Part shown: piece by piece, positions 16,914-25,348 of the stretch
Numbering within the stretch: the stretch's first letter is position 1
Layout: every line of letters begins with the position of its first letter
From: Yoonia ponticola
GTDB taxonomy: Bacteria; Pseudomonadota; Alphaproteobacteria; Rhodobacterales; Rhodobacteraceae
Direction of reading: 5' to 3'
NCBI RefSeq assembly: GCF_014199395.1
Contig: NZ_JACIJM010000017.1
Location: forward strand, 1 to 53,375
Length of the DNA: 53,375 nt
The notes under the pieces: model-generated
Seen by the model: only the letters and a program-made list of their open reading frames with translations
Told to the model about the DNA's origin: nothing
Databases searched by the model: none
Program-made: the position numbers and the translations under genes

Positions 16914-16964
16914 GCGGCCAAGTGTAGGGCGCGGGCCATAAACGCCCCTGCCCGTCTTGGCCGC
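16914..16964. terminator. Bidirectional hairpin between convergent genes
   Basis: GCGGCCAAG (16914-16922) pairs with CTTGGCCGC (16956-16964). Inside it GGGCG can pair with CGCCC, giving a long GC-rich stem in the 75-bp gap between the dioxygenase and the DUF808 gene. No T-run follows on either side, so it would be an imperfect intrinsic terminator or a 3'-end stabiliser for both transcripts. Confidence 0.5.
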
Positions 16965-16974
16965 GACTGAGTGA

Positions 16975-17934
16975 TTAGGCCTTTTCAGGAAATAGCCAAC
17001 CGGCCACGGGTGCCAAGATACGGGTTACAAACGGGATCAGAACGAAACCGGTTGCCAGCCCAACAATACCGTCCAACCCTGCGGTAACTGCCCAAGTGAC
17101 AAAACCGCTTGCTGTGCCGATAGCCTCTGCTGCCGCTTTGGCTGCGTGTTTGATCTGCTCGTAAGGCAGATGCCAGCCCAAGACGTCCAACCCGTGAACG
17201 ATGATGCTACCGCCGACCCAAAGCATCGCCACCGTGCCAATCGTCGCGATAACAACCATCACCGAAGGCATGGATTTCACGATACTGCGCCCGACAGCAC
17301 GGGTTGCGGCAAGCCGTCCTTTTGCGCCAAGCATGATCCCGAAATCATCTGCCTTCACCAGCAACGCAACGGCACCGTAAACCAGCGCCGTGATCCCGAT
17401 GGCGACGACGGCGAGTGCAACCGCTTGTATCCAAACCGTGTCGATTTCGATTTGTGCGAGCGAGATTGTCATGATCTCTGCCGACAGGATGAAGTCGGTT
17501 TTGATCGCCCCTTTGACGCGCTGCTCTTCGAGGTGGGCTGCGTCTAGCGTTTCTGCCTGCTGGGGCCCGTGGTCCTTGTGCGGCGAGATCAAGTGCCAGA
17601 CCTTTTCCGCCCCTTCGAAGCACAGATATGCGCCACCAATCATCAAAAGTGGCGTTAAAAGCCACGGCAGGAATGCATTCAACAGCAAGGCCAGCGGCAG
17701 CAAGATCACCAGTTTATTGAAAAACGAGGCGCGCGCGATTTTCCAGACGATGGGTAATTCTCGCGCGGCGGGCAGGCCCGTGACGTATTTCGGTGTCACT
17801 GCCGCGTCATCAATGACGACGCCCGCGGCTTTTGCGCCAGCTTTGCTTGCCTGCGCGGCAATGTCATCAAGTTGCGCCGCGGCCAGTTTTGCAATCGCTG
17901 CCACGTCGTCCAACAGGGCTAATAATCCGCTCAT
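16975..17934 (-). CDS. DUF808 (YedI-type) membrane protein
   Basis: A 319-aa inner-membrane protein. The N-terminal MSGLLALLDDVAAIAKLAAAQLDDIAAQ is the hallmark of DUF808/YedI, followed by KAAGVVIDDAAVTPKYV and five or six hydrophobic segments. A cytoplasmic linker (about residues 115-150) contains ISPHKDHGPQQ and IKTDFILSAEIMTISL. The family is widespread in proteobacteria and its function is unknown. It is monocistronic and ends at the shared hairpin. Confidence 0.88.
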   Translation of the reverse strand: MSGLLALLDDVAAIAKLAAAQLDDIAAQASKAGAKAAGVVIDDAAVTPKYVTGLPAARELPIVWKIARASFFNKLVILLPLALLLNAFLPWLLTPLLMIGGAYLCFEGAEKVWHLISPHKDHGPQQAETLDAAHLEEQRVKGAIKTDFILSAEIMTISLAQIEIDTVWIQAVALAVVAIGITALVYGAVALLVKADDFGIMLGAKGRLAATRAVGRSIVKSMPSVMVVIATIGTVAMLWVGGSIIVHGLDVLGWHLPYEQIKHAAKAAAEAIGTASGFVTWAVTAGLDGIVGLATGFVLIPFVTRILAPVAGWLFPEKA

Positions 17935-17985
17935 GATGTCTCTACCTTGGTTCGTCGTTATAATTCAGGGTGGTGCAGGTAACGA

Positions 17986-18279
17986 TTAACGGTCTGCGAG
18001 ATAATCGGCAGACACGTAACCGGACATGCGCGGTGCGTCCGCCAGTGAAACCTTGCACCAGCGTTGACCGACCTCGGTCACGCATTCGCCGCGATTAAGC
18101 GCGGTCCCGTCCGGCAAACCTAAGACTACGTTAAAGCCAAGGCCCGGACCAGAGCGCAATTTGAGCAGATCGTCAGGCCCGGTGCCTGCGACGATTGTGC
18201 GATCAAGGCCCAAACCACCGCCGCTACAACTCGCGACAAGCATAACGGCAAAGATGGTGTAAATTGTACGGCTGCGCAT
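17986..18279 (-). CDS. Small SH3-domain lipoprotein
   Basis: A 97-aa lipoprotein. The signal peptide ends in LVAS-Cys18 (lipobox), followed by a Gly-rich linker and one bacterial SH3 domain (LLKLRSGPGLGFNVVLGLPDGTAL...CVTEVGQRWCKVSL...GYVSADYL) with two cysteines that could form a disulfide. SH3b domains of this kind usually bind peptidoglycan or periplasmic partners. Function is unassigned. The gap to the DUF808 gene is about 50 bp and they could share a transcript. Confidence 0.8.
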   Translation of the reverse strand: MRSRTIYTIFAVMLVASCSGGGLGLDRTIVAGTGPDDLLKLRSGPGLGFNVVLGLPDGTALNRGECVTEVGQRWCKVSLADAPRMSGYVSADYLADR

Positions 18280-18507
18280 GATGATCTGACCTCGTTCGTT
18301 TTGCGATGTGATAGCCCGACGATGGATGAAATTCTAGCCTGTTGTATGTCGGGGCCGCCGCAAGTTGCCGATGATCGTTGCCGCACAGTTAACGCGCGAT
18401 CCGGCTGGACAAATACGCCGCAACGCTGGTATCTCCGCACGGCTTTTACTGGGGTTGTGGCGATCTGCGCCGCATAAATCAGTTGTAAATCATGGGTGAG
18501 CTTTGAA

Positions 18508-19155
18508 ATGTCTGTCGTCACGTTCCCAAGCTTGCCCACGCGCTACCGTTTCGCAGATCTGGTCGTTCATATCGTTGGGCTTTGCCTCATATTAGTCGCG
18601 GGCAGTTCATTGATACGCAAGGCATTTTCAGAACTGGACACCAGTCTTGTTCTGGCCGTGATCGTTTATGTCGCAGCGGCTCTCGGATCAAACTTAGCGT
18701 CTTTCGCCTATCACTTTTCAAAGCGTCACAGCTTACGTCCAAAGTTGCGCCGGATTGACCACGCAGCGATTTATCCCAGCATCGCAGGCACCTTCACACC
18801 ATTTTTTGTGCAGGCGGGGACATCGTGGACCATGACCATGCTTGCGGTGTGTTGGACCGTCACCGCGATCGCGATGTGGAAAAAGATCACCGACGAACAG
18901 GTCAAATCGCGTTGGTCGACCGCATCTTATTTCGGCTTGGGGGCAATTGGATTGCTGGCCATTCCTGACCTGAAGAACGTGCCTATAACGACCTTATGGG
19001 CGATTTTCGCGGGCTGTGCATCCTACGCTATCGGCACGATATTCTACGCTCGCAAGGACATGCCGTACCGCTATGCGACATGGCACATGTGGGTGAATTT
19101 CGGCGGAATTTCGATGTTTGTCGGGATTTGGCTGGCGTTGTTTTCTGTCGCTTAA
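18508..19155 (+). CDS. Hemolysin III/PAQR-family membrane protein
   Basis: A 215-aa seven-helix membrane protein of the hemolysin III (YqfA/PAQR) family. The metal-site signatures are SFAYHFSKRHS (first His cluster), DHAAIYPSIAGTFTPF, and ATWHMWVNFGG near the C-terminus. Bacterial members have no proven haemolytic role; several affect membrane lipid composition. The ATG at 18508 is preferred. A GTG at 18496 would add four residues. It is convergent with purU, with a shared hairpin at 19165-19193. Confidence 0.87.
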   Translation: MSVVTFPSLPTRYRFADLVVHIVGLCLILVAGSSLIRKAFSELDTSLVLAVIVYVAAALGSNLASFAYHFSKRHSLRPKLRRIDHAAIYPSIAGTFTPFFVQAGTSWTMTMLAVCWTVTAIAMWKKITDEQVKSRWSTASYFGLGAIGLLAIPDLKNVPITTLWAIFAGCASYAIGTIFYARKDMPYRYATWHMWVNFGGISMFVGIWLALFSVA

Positions 19156-19164
19156 AACGAAAAA

Positions 19165-19193
19165 GGTCTCTGGCTCGCATTGAGACAGAGACC
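19165..19193 (-). terminator. Rho-independent terminator of purU
   Basis: GGTCTCTG (19165-19172) pairs perfectly with CAGAGACC (19186-19193) around a 13-base loop. Read on the minus strand, the stem starts 10 bp after the purU stop and is followed by TTTTTCGTTTT, a good U-run. On the plus strand the trailing sequence is only CAAGTTT, so termination of the hemolysin III transcript would be weaker. Confidence 0.8.
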
Positions 19194-19202
19194 CAAGTTT
19201 GA

Positions 19203-20087
19203 CTACCCCATACGCTCAGATGCGTAGGACCCTGGTGACGCAGGGAAGACGACGGTTTTGTTGCCGTTCAAGAACACGCGGCGGTGGATATGGGCGTGGA
19301 TCGCGCGGGCGAGCACTTGGCTTTCCACATCCCGTCCAAGTGACACGTAGTCGTCAGGCGATTGGGCGTGGGTCACGCGCACGGTGTCTTGTTCGATAAT
19401 CGGACCTTCATCGAGATCAGCGGTCACATAATGCGATGTCGCCCCGATCAGTTTCACCCCACGCTGGAACGCCTGTTTGTATGGATTTGCGCCCTTAAAG
19501 CTTGGCAAGAACGAGTGGTGAATGTTGATGATCCGGCCTGACATTTTCTGACACATCTGGTCAGACAGAATTTGCATATAACGCGCCAGCACGATCAATT
19601 CCGCGCCTGTGTCTTCAACGACGGCCATGATCTGGGCTTCGGCCTCTGGTTTGTTCTCTTTGGTCACTTTGATGCAATGGAACGGGATGTCATTGTTCAC
19701 GACAACCTTTTGATATTCCATGTGATTTGAGATCACAGCGACGATATCAATCGGCAACGCCCCGATGCGCCAGCGGTACAGAATATCGTTCAGACAATGC
19801 CCAAAGCGCGACACCATGATCACGACTTTCATCTTTTCGGACTCGTCGTGGAATTCAAACGTCATCCCGAAATGCTCTGCGGTTTTGGCAAACCCTTCGG
19901 CCATTGCAGCCAAATCCGGACCGTCTGGCGTGTCAAAGCTGACCCGCATAAAGAAGTTGGCGGTTTCCTTGTCGTCAAACTGCGCACTATCCGTGATGTT
20001 GCAGCCAGCATCGGCAAGATAATTCGCAATAGCAGCCACGATACCACGGCTTGATGGGCTGGTGACGGTCAGGGCGTAGTTACTCAT
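19203..20087 (-). CDS. purU: Formyltetrahydrofolate deformylase
   Basis: A 294-aa enzyme that releases formate from 10-formyl-THF, balancing one-carbon pools and supplying formate for PurT. The N-terminal ACT domain (MSNYALTVTSPSSRGIVAAI, about residues 1-85) is followed by a formyltransferase-like catalytic domain with MVSRFGHCLND, IINIHHSFLPSFKGANPYKQ, KLIGATSHYV and LDEGPII containing the conserved His, Ser and Asp residues. Met at 20087 matches the family start; the extra 22 residues of the longer frame have no family match. Monocistronic with a clear terminator. Confidence 0.95.
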   Translation of the reverse strand: MSNYALTVTSPSSRGIVAAIANYLADAGCNITDSAQFDDKETANFFMRVSFDTPDGPDLAAMAEGFAKTAEHFGMTFEFHDESEKMKVVIMVSRFGHCLNDILYRWRIGALPIDIVAVISNHMEYQKVVVNNDIPFHCIKVTKENKPEAEAQIMAVVEDTGAELIVLARYMQILSDQMCQKMSGRIINIHHSFLPSFKGANPYKQAFQRGVKLIGATSHYVTADLDEGPIIEQDTVRVTHAQSPDDYVSLGRDVESQVLARAIHAHIHRRVFLNGNKTVVFPASPGSYASERMG

Positions 20088-20259
20088 GCGGGAAATCCTG
20101 TCATTGAATGAGGTTTTGCGGCCAGTACTGTTTTGTTCCTGACACACAACCACCCGTCAATACTACAATATTCCCCGAGGTGAATTTTACTTCCCAAGGA
20201 TGGGCCGTATTGGCACAGTCGTTTCCGATCATGCACAACGCGTTATTACTGGATCGAAC

Positions 20260-20658
20260 CTACCCGATTGCGCGGGCGATCATGACGCCAGCCCATGCAG
20301 ACACGCCAGTCAACACCCCGCCCCACAACGTGTCGACCATGACCTGCTGTGCGGACCAGTCTTGCAGCGTTGCGTAGTTGGTGAATTCATAGGTGCCGTA
20401 AGCCATCAGACCGAGTGCAGCACCGCCGAGCAGTGCCGCCAACGGATCGCCATTGCGTAGCGCTGGGATCGAGACGAACCACAGCACGCCCGCGACGTAG
20501 CCGAGATAGAAGAGTGCAGCAGGCACGACGCGAAACGAGTCCGCGAGCAGATGCCCGATATGTCGATCGAACACGGGTTTCACGATAAACCGGAGCCCGA
20601 TAACATCGGCAACCAGAAAGACCGCGGCGGTTGAGAAATATAAAACCAGAATTTTCAT
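20260..20658 (-). CDS. DUF2177 membrane protein
   Basis: A 132-aa protein with four transmembrane helices. FLVADVIGLRFIVKP at the N-terminus and GLMAYGTYEFTNYATLQDW in the third helix are the DUF2177 signature. Function is unknown. The family is often found beside cyclopropane-synthase-like, DUF1365 and FAD-oxidase genes, as here: it lies 39 bp downstream of the SDR gene on the same strand, so it is probably the fifth gene of the sigma-E-type lipid operon. Confidence 0.85.
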   Translation of the reverse strand: MKILVLYFSTAAVFLVADVIGLRFIVKPVFDRHIGHLLADSFRVVPAALFYLGYVAGVLWFVSIPALRNGDPLAALLGGAALGLMAYGTYEFTNYATLQDWSAQQVMVDTLWGGVLTGVSAWAGVMIARAIG

Positions 20659-20697
20659 GGGGTCGCTCTTTTTCTGAGGTGGCTCGCGTGGTTCGGA

Positions 20698-21435
20698 TTA
20701 TTTCGTCAGGCGTCGTGTGAGCGGCAGGGCCGCCCAATACGGTAAAGCGCTGAGCAGCTTTAACCCAAGGGTCAGACGGCGTGGAAAGTGGACTTCGAAA
20801 CGGCGCTTGTTCAGGCCGTCGATGATCGCGGTGGCGGCGGTCTCCGGCGTGACCATCGCGGGCATGTTAAAGTCGTTGCGTTGCGTCAGGCGGGTATCGA
20901 CAAAACCGGGCGAGATCAGGCGCACGTCGATCCGTCCTGCAATTTCCGCACGCAAGGATTCCGCAAGATTGATCACCCCTGCTTTGGACGCTGAATAGAT
21001 CTGGCCCTGCGGTAAACCGATATATCCGGCAACCGACCCGCAGAGCGCCAGCTGGCCACCCTCGCGCAGCACTTTTGGTGCGACTTGCGAGATGTGAAAA
21101 CTGCCCGTGAGGTTGACGGTCACGATCTGCGCGGCCGTCTTTGGGTCGAGGTCCGCGATTTTACCCGGATCGTAGATTGCGGCCAGATGCACCACGCGGT
21201 CCACCTGCCCAAGGTCCGCGATTTTGCTGGCCGCGGCGTCCAGGCTATCGCGGTCGCTGACGTCCAACGGAAGTGCGACATGATCGGGGCCAAGGTCAGC
21301 CGCGAGTTTCTCTAATGGCTCTTCAGAGCGGGCGGACAGGATCAGAGTCGCGCCCTGCTTTGCCCATTCCCGCGCGAGTGCGGCCCCGATGCCGTCGCTC
21401 GCCCCGATGATCCAGATCGTTTCAGACTTAGGCAT
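20698..21435 (-). CDS. Short-chain dehydrogenase/reductase
   Basis: A 245-aa NAD(P)-dependent SDR. The cofactor loop is IIGASDGIGAALARE, the active site GSVAGYIGLPQGQIYSASKAG (Ser, Tyr, Lys). RRLTLGLKLLSALPYWAALPL at the C-terminus is hydrophobic, as in membrane-associated lipid reductases. Start: Met at 21435 overlaps the end of the Cfa-like gene by 8 bp; the longer frame from 21636 runs through that gene and is rejected. In the operon it may reduce or oxidise an acyl-chain intermediate. That role is inferred. Confidence 0.88.
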   Translation of the reverse strand: MPKSETIWIIGASDGIGAALAREWAKQGATLILSARSEEPLEKLAADLGPDHVALPLDVSDRDSLDAAASKIADLGQVDRVVHLAAIYDPGKIADLDPKTAAQIVTVNLTGSFHISQVAPKVLREGGQLALCGSVAGYIGLPQGQIYSASKAGVINLAESLRAEIAGRIDVRLISPGFVDTRLTQRNDFNMPAMVTPETAATAIIDGLNKRRFEVHFPRRLTLGLKLLSALPYWAALPLTRRLTK

Positions 21436-22585
21436 GTGCCAGCTCCACCTGAACGACGTCGGTATTGTCGGTTGAGAAAGACGCGGCACATGTGCTGAGG
21501 TAAAACCGCCAGTTACGGATGAAACTATCGTCGTAACCGAGTTTGCGAATGCGGTCGGATTTCTCAAGCATACGGTCATTCCAAACGCTGCAAGTGCGGG
21601 CATAATCGTGGCCAAATGCGAAGCTGTCTTTGACAACCAACCCAGCGCGGCTAGCTTGTTCGGCGATCACGGCATTGGACAGTAACATGCCACCGGGAAA
21701 GGTGTATTGACGGATGTAGTCGGTGCCGCGCCGATAGGTTTTGAAATAGTCGTCTGGCACGGTGATCGCTTGGATCATCGCGCGTCCATTCTCGCGCAGG
21801 CTGCTTTTGAGTGTTGCGAAATACGTCGGCCAGTATTCTTCGCCAACCGCTTCGATCATTTCAATCGACACGATACTGTCGTATTTTCCCGTGGTTTTCC
21901 GGTAGTCTTGAAGTTGGATGTTTGCACGTCCATCGAGCCGCGCATCAGCGTAGCCTTTCTGGCTAGGGGAAATGGTCAGGCCAGTCACATGACGCCCGCT
22001 TTCCGCTGCGCGGTCAGCGAAACCGCCCCAACCGCAGCCGATTTCCAGCACCTGATCGCCTTCGCCCAATCGGTCTAGGATGCGGTCATATTTACGGGCC
22101 TGTGCGCGACCAAGATCGGTGTCGTCTGCCGTGTAGATCGCGGAGGAATAAGTCATGCTTTCGTCGAGCCAAAGCTGGTAGAATTCGTTGCCAACGTCGT
22201 AATGCGCGCGAATGTTCCGCGCAGCACCGCGTTGCGAATTAGCGCGCATCAGGCGGTTCACAATGCGGAATTTGAGCGTTTGCCAGAAGCCTGCGAAAGC
22301 GTAACCGCGGAAATGTTCGAGGTTTGCCAACGCGACCACTGACAGGTCTTCGATTGACGGGGATTCCCACAACCCTGCGACATAGGCTTCGCCCAGCCCG
22401 ACATCGCCCCGTGCCGCAATCGTGGATACCACCGACCAATCAAAGATGTGCATTTCGGCGGCGGGGTTGCCTTGGCCAAAGTCGAACACTTCACCCTCAG
22501 GTGTCCGCAAGCGCAGGCTGCCGGTGTGAATCTGGCTACAGGTTTCGATGAAGTCGCGCTTCACGCGATTGGTCAGGAAAAGCAT
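21428..22585 (-). CDS. Cyclopropane-fatty-acid-synthase-like methyltransferase
   Basis: A 385-aa SAM-dependent methyltransferase of the Cfa family that modifies unsaturated acyl chains of membrane phospholipids. It shows YDVGNEFYQLWLDESMTYSSAIY, the SAM-binding VLEIGCGWGGFADRAA, SIEMIEAVGEEYWPTYF and the C-terminal ARTCSVWNDRMLEKSDRI. In Rhodobacter, sigma-E-controlled Cfa-like enzymes contribute to cyclopropane or methylated furan fatty acids that quench singlet oxygen; which product is made here is not clear. Its ATG overlaps the DUF1365 stop by one base (TAATG). Confidence 0.9.
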   Translation of the reverse strand: MLFLTNRVKRDFIETCSQIHTGSLRLRTPEGEVFDFGQGNPAAEMHIFDWSVVSTIAARGDVGLGEAYVAGLWESPSIEDLSVVALANLEHFRGYAFAGFWQTLKFRIVNRLMRANSQRGAARNIRAHYDVGNEFYQLWLDESMTYSSAIYTADDTDLGRAQARKYDRILDRLGEGDQVLEIGCGWGGFADRAAESGRHVTGLTISPSQKGYADARLDGRANIQLQDYRKTTGKYDSIVSIEMIEAVGEEYWPTYFATLKSSLRENGRAMIQAITVPDDYFKTYRRGTDYIRQYTFPGGMLLSNAVIAEQASRAGLVVKDSFAFGHDYARTCSVWNDRMLEKSDRIRKLGYDDSFIRNWRFYLSTCAASFSTDNTDVVQVELAHA

Positions 22586-23340
22586 TATGTTACCTCTGAG
22601 TTAGGCGGCGACGGGCGGTTGCGGTAAACAGCCCCTTTGAGTTTTAGGCGCAGGGCCTGCCAGTAGATCAAGATCGTCGTGCGGAATGCGCCAAGTGGAC
22701 GACGCAGACTGGTACGCAGCAAACCAGCATTCGTGAGCGGCTTGCGAGAGCCGGATAAGGTTGCAACAACGCCTTGGTCCCCATTGCGATGCAAAATGCG
22801 AATGGCAATCTGGTCGGCGTTGAAATCAAAACTGAATTCATACGTCCCCTTAACATCTTGGAACGGCGACACGTGTAACGCCTTTGGCGTAGTGATCCGC
22901 GTGTCTTTGGTGATCGGCGCGAAATCGGGCGCGTGGCACAGGTAGGAATGGCGATCACCAAATGGCGTGGACACCTCGGCGATGACTGCAATCAGCGCAT
23001 CATCATCCATCACAAGCCAAAAGCTAACAGGATTAAAACTATACCCCAAAAACCGTGCTTGGGTCAAAAGTAGCAATTTCACGGCGCGTCCCGCAAGCCC
23101 GCGCGAGGTTAGCACATCCCGCGCCCACGCAGCGCCACGTCCAGCCTTTAGCGGGCCGCCGTGATCGACGTCATGCACGGATGCCAAGTTCAAACGGTTG
23201 CGCGAAAATAACGCAGGACTTGCGCACGGCGCGTCGGGGTCAATCAGCACATAGTCCACGCCGTAGCTGAACCTGTGCCGGATTTCCCCTAGCCGCGTAT
23301 GCGTCGTCACGCCCGCGATATGTTGCGGTTGATGTGTCAC
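22585..23340 (-). CDS. DUF1365 protein
   Basis: About 251 aa, starting at a GTG (23340) that overlaps the upstream stop as GTGA. The longer frame from 23436 lies inside the FAD-oxidase gene and is rejected. DUF1365 hallmarks are GEIRHRFSYGVDYVLIDPD, the FLGYSFNPVSFW motif, AEVSTPFGDRHSYL and KALHVSPFQDVKGTYEFSF. Function is unknown, but the family is almost always next to an FAD oxidase and a Cfa-like methyltransferase, which points to a shared lipid-modification pathway. Confidence 0.88.
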   Translation of the reverse strand: MTHQPQHIAGVTTHTRLGEIRHRFSYGVDYVLIDPDAPCASPALFSRNRLNLASVHDVDHGGPLKAGRGAAWARDVLTSRGLAGRAVKLLLLTQARFLGYSFNPVSFWLVMDDDALIAVIAEVSTPFGDRHSYLCHAPDFAPITKDTRITTPKALHVSPFQDVKGTYEFSFDFNADQIAIRILHRNGDQGVVATLSGSRKPLTNAGLLRTSLRRPLGAFRTTILIYWQALRLKLKGAVYRNRPSPPNSEVT

Positions 23341-24620
23341 ACGACGCTCTGTTTTTCGAGCTGTCGTGCGATGCGCACAGCACTGGCAAAGCCATCCTCG
23401 TGGAAACCATGCCGCGTGTATGCGCCAGCGAACCATGTGTTATTTTGACCTTGGATCGCGGCGAGCTGCTTTTGAGCGGCGAGTGCTTTGGTATCGAAAA
23501 CAGGATGGCGGAAGGTGTTTTGGTCGTAGATCAGGTGATCTGGCACTGGCGTTGACGGGTTCAGCGACACGAATAACGGATCGCTTTCAGGTATATTTTG
23601 CAGTCGATTCATCCAGTATGTCACGCCGATTGCAGGTTCGGGACGGGTTGTGTCGGCCTTGTACACCCAGCTTGACCAGACCGAGCGCCGTTGCGGCATT
23701 TGGCTGGTGTCACGGTGTAGGATCATCTGGTTGTTTTGGAACCGCATTGCGGACAAAGCTGTGTTTTCTTGCTGTGTCGGTTTTTCCAATAGGGCCAAAG
23801 CTTGGTCTGAATGACAGGCGAAAATCACTTGGTCGAACGGTTCCTGTGGACCAGCGGCGCTGTGCACTGTGCTTTGCGTGCCGTCTCGGACGACGCTGCG
23901 GACAGCCGTGTTAGTGTGGATCGCTACGCCGCGCCCGAGCAAATAATGCTCTAGCCTCCGCACGTATTCGACACTGCCGCCATCCACGGTCCACCATTGA
24001 TGCTGTCCAGAAGCGTTCAACAGCGCGTGGTTGCGGAAGAACTGCACCATAGACCGCGCAGGAAACGCGCGAATTTCAGAGGGCGGCGTAGACCAGATCG
24101 CGCCGCAGAGTGGCAGCAGGTAGTAGCGTTGGAACCAATCGCCCAACTTGAGGTCGTCCATCAAGTCGCCGATGGTGGCGCTATCGTCGGATGCCAAGCT
24201 TTCCGCTTTTTCGTTAAACCGCAGCACGTCGCGCAACATACGGATAAAGCCGGGACGGAACAGGTTGCTTTTCTGTGCCGTCAGCGCACCGAGACTGCGC
24301 AAACCATATTCGATCTGCCCGTTGTTGATCGAGGCGCCAAAGCTCATGTCGCTTCGCGATACAGGCACATCAAGGTCCTGAAACATCCGCGTCAGATGGG
24401 GGTAGTTTGCGTAGTTGAAGACGATAAAACCTGTATCTACGAGCTGATTGCCATGCATCCCCGCCATCACAGTCCGCGCATGGCCACCTAATTTTGGTCC
24501 TGCCTCGAACAATGTCACCGCGTGATGGGGCGTCAACAGATACGCCGCAGATAGGCCAGAAATGCCACCGCCGATGATCGCTATGCGTTGCGGGTGGATC
24601 GGTTTGGAATCAATTAGCAT
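23337..24620 (-). CDS. FAD-dependent amine-oxidase-like oxidoreductase
   Basis: A 427-aa flavoprotein related to amine oxidases and phytoene-desaturase-like enzymes (COG2907 type). The dinucleotide-binding motif RIAIIGGGISGLSAAYLL is at the N-terminus, then FEAGPKLGGHARTV. The C-terminal FAD-contact region is NNTWFAGAYTRHGFHEDGFASAVRIA. First gene of the minus-strand operon, with GGAG in front of its ATG and a TGATCC-type promoter upstream. A role as acyl-chain desaturase (comparable to UfaD of furan fatty acid synthesis) is a reasonable guess, not shown by the sequence. Confidence 0.87.
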   Translation of the reverse strand: MLIDSKPIHPQRIAIIGGGISGLSAAYLLTPHHAVTLFEAGPKLGGHARTVMAGMHGNQLVDTGFIVFNYANYPHLTRMFQDLDVPVSRSDMSFGASINNGQIEYGLRSLGALTAQKSNLFRPGFIRMLRDVLRFNEKAESLASDDSATIGDLMDDLKLGDWFQRYYLLPLCGAIWSTPPSEIRAFPARSMVQFFRNHALLNASGQHQWWTVDGGSVEYVRRLEHYLLGRGVAIHTNTAVRSVVRDGTQSTVHSAAGPQEPFDQVIFACHSDQALALLEKPTQQENTALSAMRFQNNQMILHRDTSQMPQRRSVWSSWVYKADTTRPEPAIGVTYWMNRLQNIPESDPLFVSLNPSTPVPDHLIYDQNTFRHPVFDTKALAAQKQLAAIQGQNNTWFAGAYTRHGFHEDGFASAVRIARQLEKQSVV

Positions 24621-24645
24621 GGTGTCTCCGGTGGCTCATTTAAAT

Positions 24646-24676
24646 CAATTACGACCCCGAAAAGAAATTGGATCAA
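24646..24676 (-). promoter_or_regulatory. ECF sigma-E-type promoter for the lipid operon
   Basis: On the minus strand TGATCC (24676-24671) is followed after 19 bp by TAATTG (24651-24646), resembling the Rhodobacter RpoE promoter (TGATCC, about 18 bp, TAAnnA). It lies 26 bp upstream of the FAD-oxidase start. The -10 half is less typical than the -35. Confidence 0.6.
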
Positions 24677-24681
24677 AAAAT

Positions 24682-24711
24682 GATCTAAGTTCCCTTGATG
24701 CCCGTAAACAG
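24682..24711 (+). promoter_or_regulatory. ECF sigma-E-type promoter for the sigma/anti-sigma operon
   Basis: TGATCT (24682-24687), an 18-bp spacer, then TAAACA (24706-24711). This matches the Rhodobacter RpoE consensus in both boxes and spacing, and lies about 80 bp upstream of the sigma gene, as expected for autoregulation. The -35 box is only 5 bp from that of the divergent promoter. Confidence 0.7.
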
Positions 24712-24789
24712 TTTATGTTGATTGCGAGCACACATACAAATACCATTGAACGGCCCCCTGCTATGGGGCCGCAAAAGGACAGATTACAG

Positions 24790-25347
24790 GTGACGCAACC
24801 TTCTACTGAGGTATCGCCGCAGACGACTTGGATGCTGGCGGTGCGCGACGGACGTGATCGTGCTGCATTTGCAGCGCTGTTCGATCATTTCGCACCCCGC
24901 TTAAAGGGTTTCATCATGCGATCCGGCACGGGATCGGCGCAGGCTGAGGAAATCGTGCAGGACGTGATGTTAACCGTATGGCGCAAAGCAGGTCAGTTCG
25001 ATCCGACCCGCGCCCAAGTGTCAGCATGGATTTACCAGATTGCGAGGAACAAGCAGATTGACACGTTCCGCAAAGATCACCGCCCGATGCCCGAAGAATT
25101 GACCCGCGAGCCCGATCTTGAACCCGATGCAAGTCAGATCCTTGCGATGGAACAAGAGGCCAGCAGGCTGAAAAAGGCACTGTCGATGCTCAAACCCAAA
25201 CAGCGCGAAATGATTGAACAGGCCTATATGGGCGAGTTGTCCCATCAGGAAATCAGTACGCAAACGGGGTTGCCACTAGGCACAATCAAATCACGGATCC
25301 GGTTGGGTCTAGAGAAATTACGGCACGACTTGAAGGAACTGCGTTAA
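24790..25347 (+). CDS. rpoE: ECF RNA polymerase sigma factor, RpoE/ChrR-type
   Basis: A 185-aa group IV sigma factor. Region 2 is at about residues 15-90 (LFDHFAPRLKGFIMRSG..AEEIVQDVMLTVWRKAGQFDP..VSAWIYQIARNKQIDTFRK); region 4 is at about 120-185 (ALSMLKPKQREMIEQAYMGELSHQEISTQTGLPLGTIKSRIRLGLEKLR). GTG at 24790 with AAAGGA 9 bp upstream is preferred; ATG at 24763 is possible and the frame further upstream overlaps the divergent gene. The paired downstream anti-sigma is ChrR-like, so this is the singlet-oxygen/organic-peroxide type of ECF sigma. Candidate targets are its own operon and the divergent lipid genes. Confidence 0.9.
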   Translation: MTQPSTEVSPQTTWMLAVRDGRDRAAFAALFDHFAPRLKGFIMRSGTGSAQAEEIVQDVMLTVWRKAGQFDPTRAQVSAWIYQIARNKQIDTFRKDHRPMPEELTREPDLEPDASQILAMEQEASRLKKALSMLKPKQREMIEQAYMGELSHQEISTQTGLPLGTIKSRIRLGLEKLRHDLKELR

Positions 25348-25348
25348 G

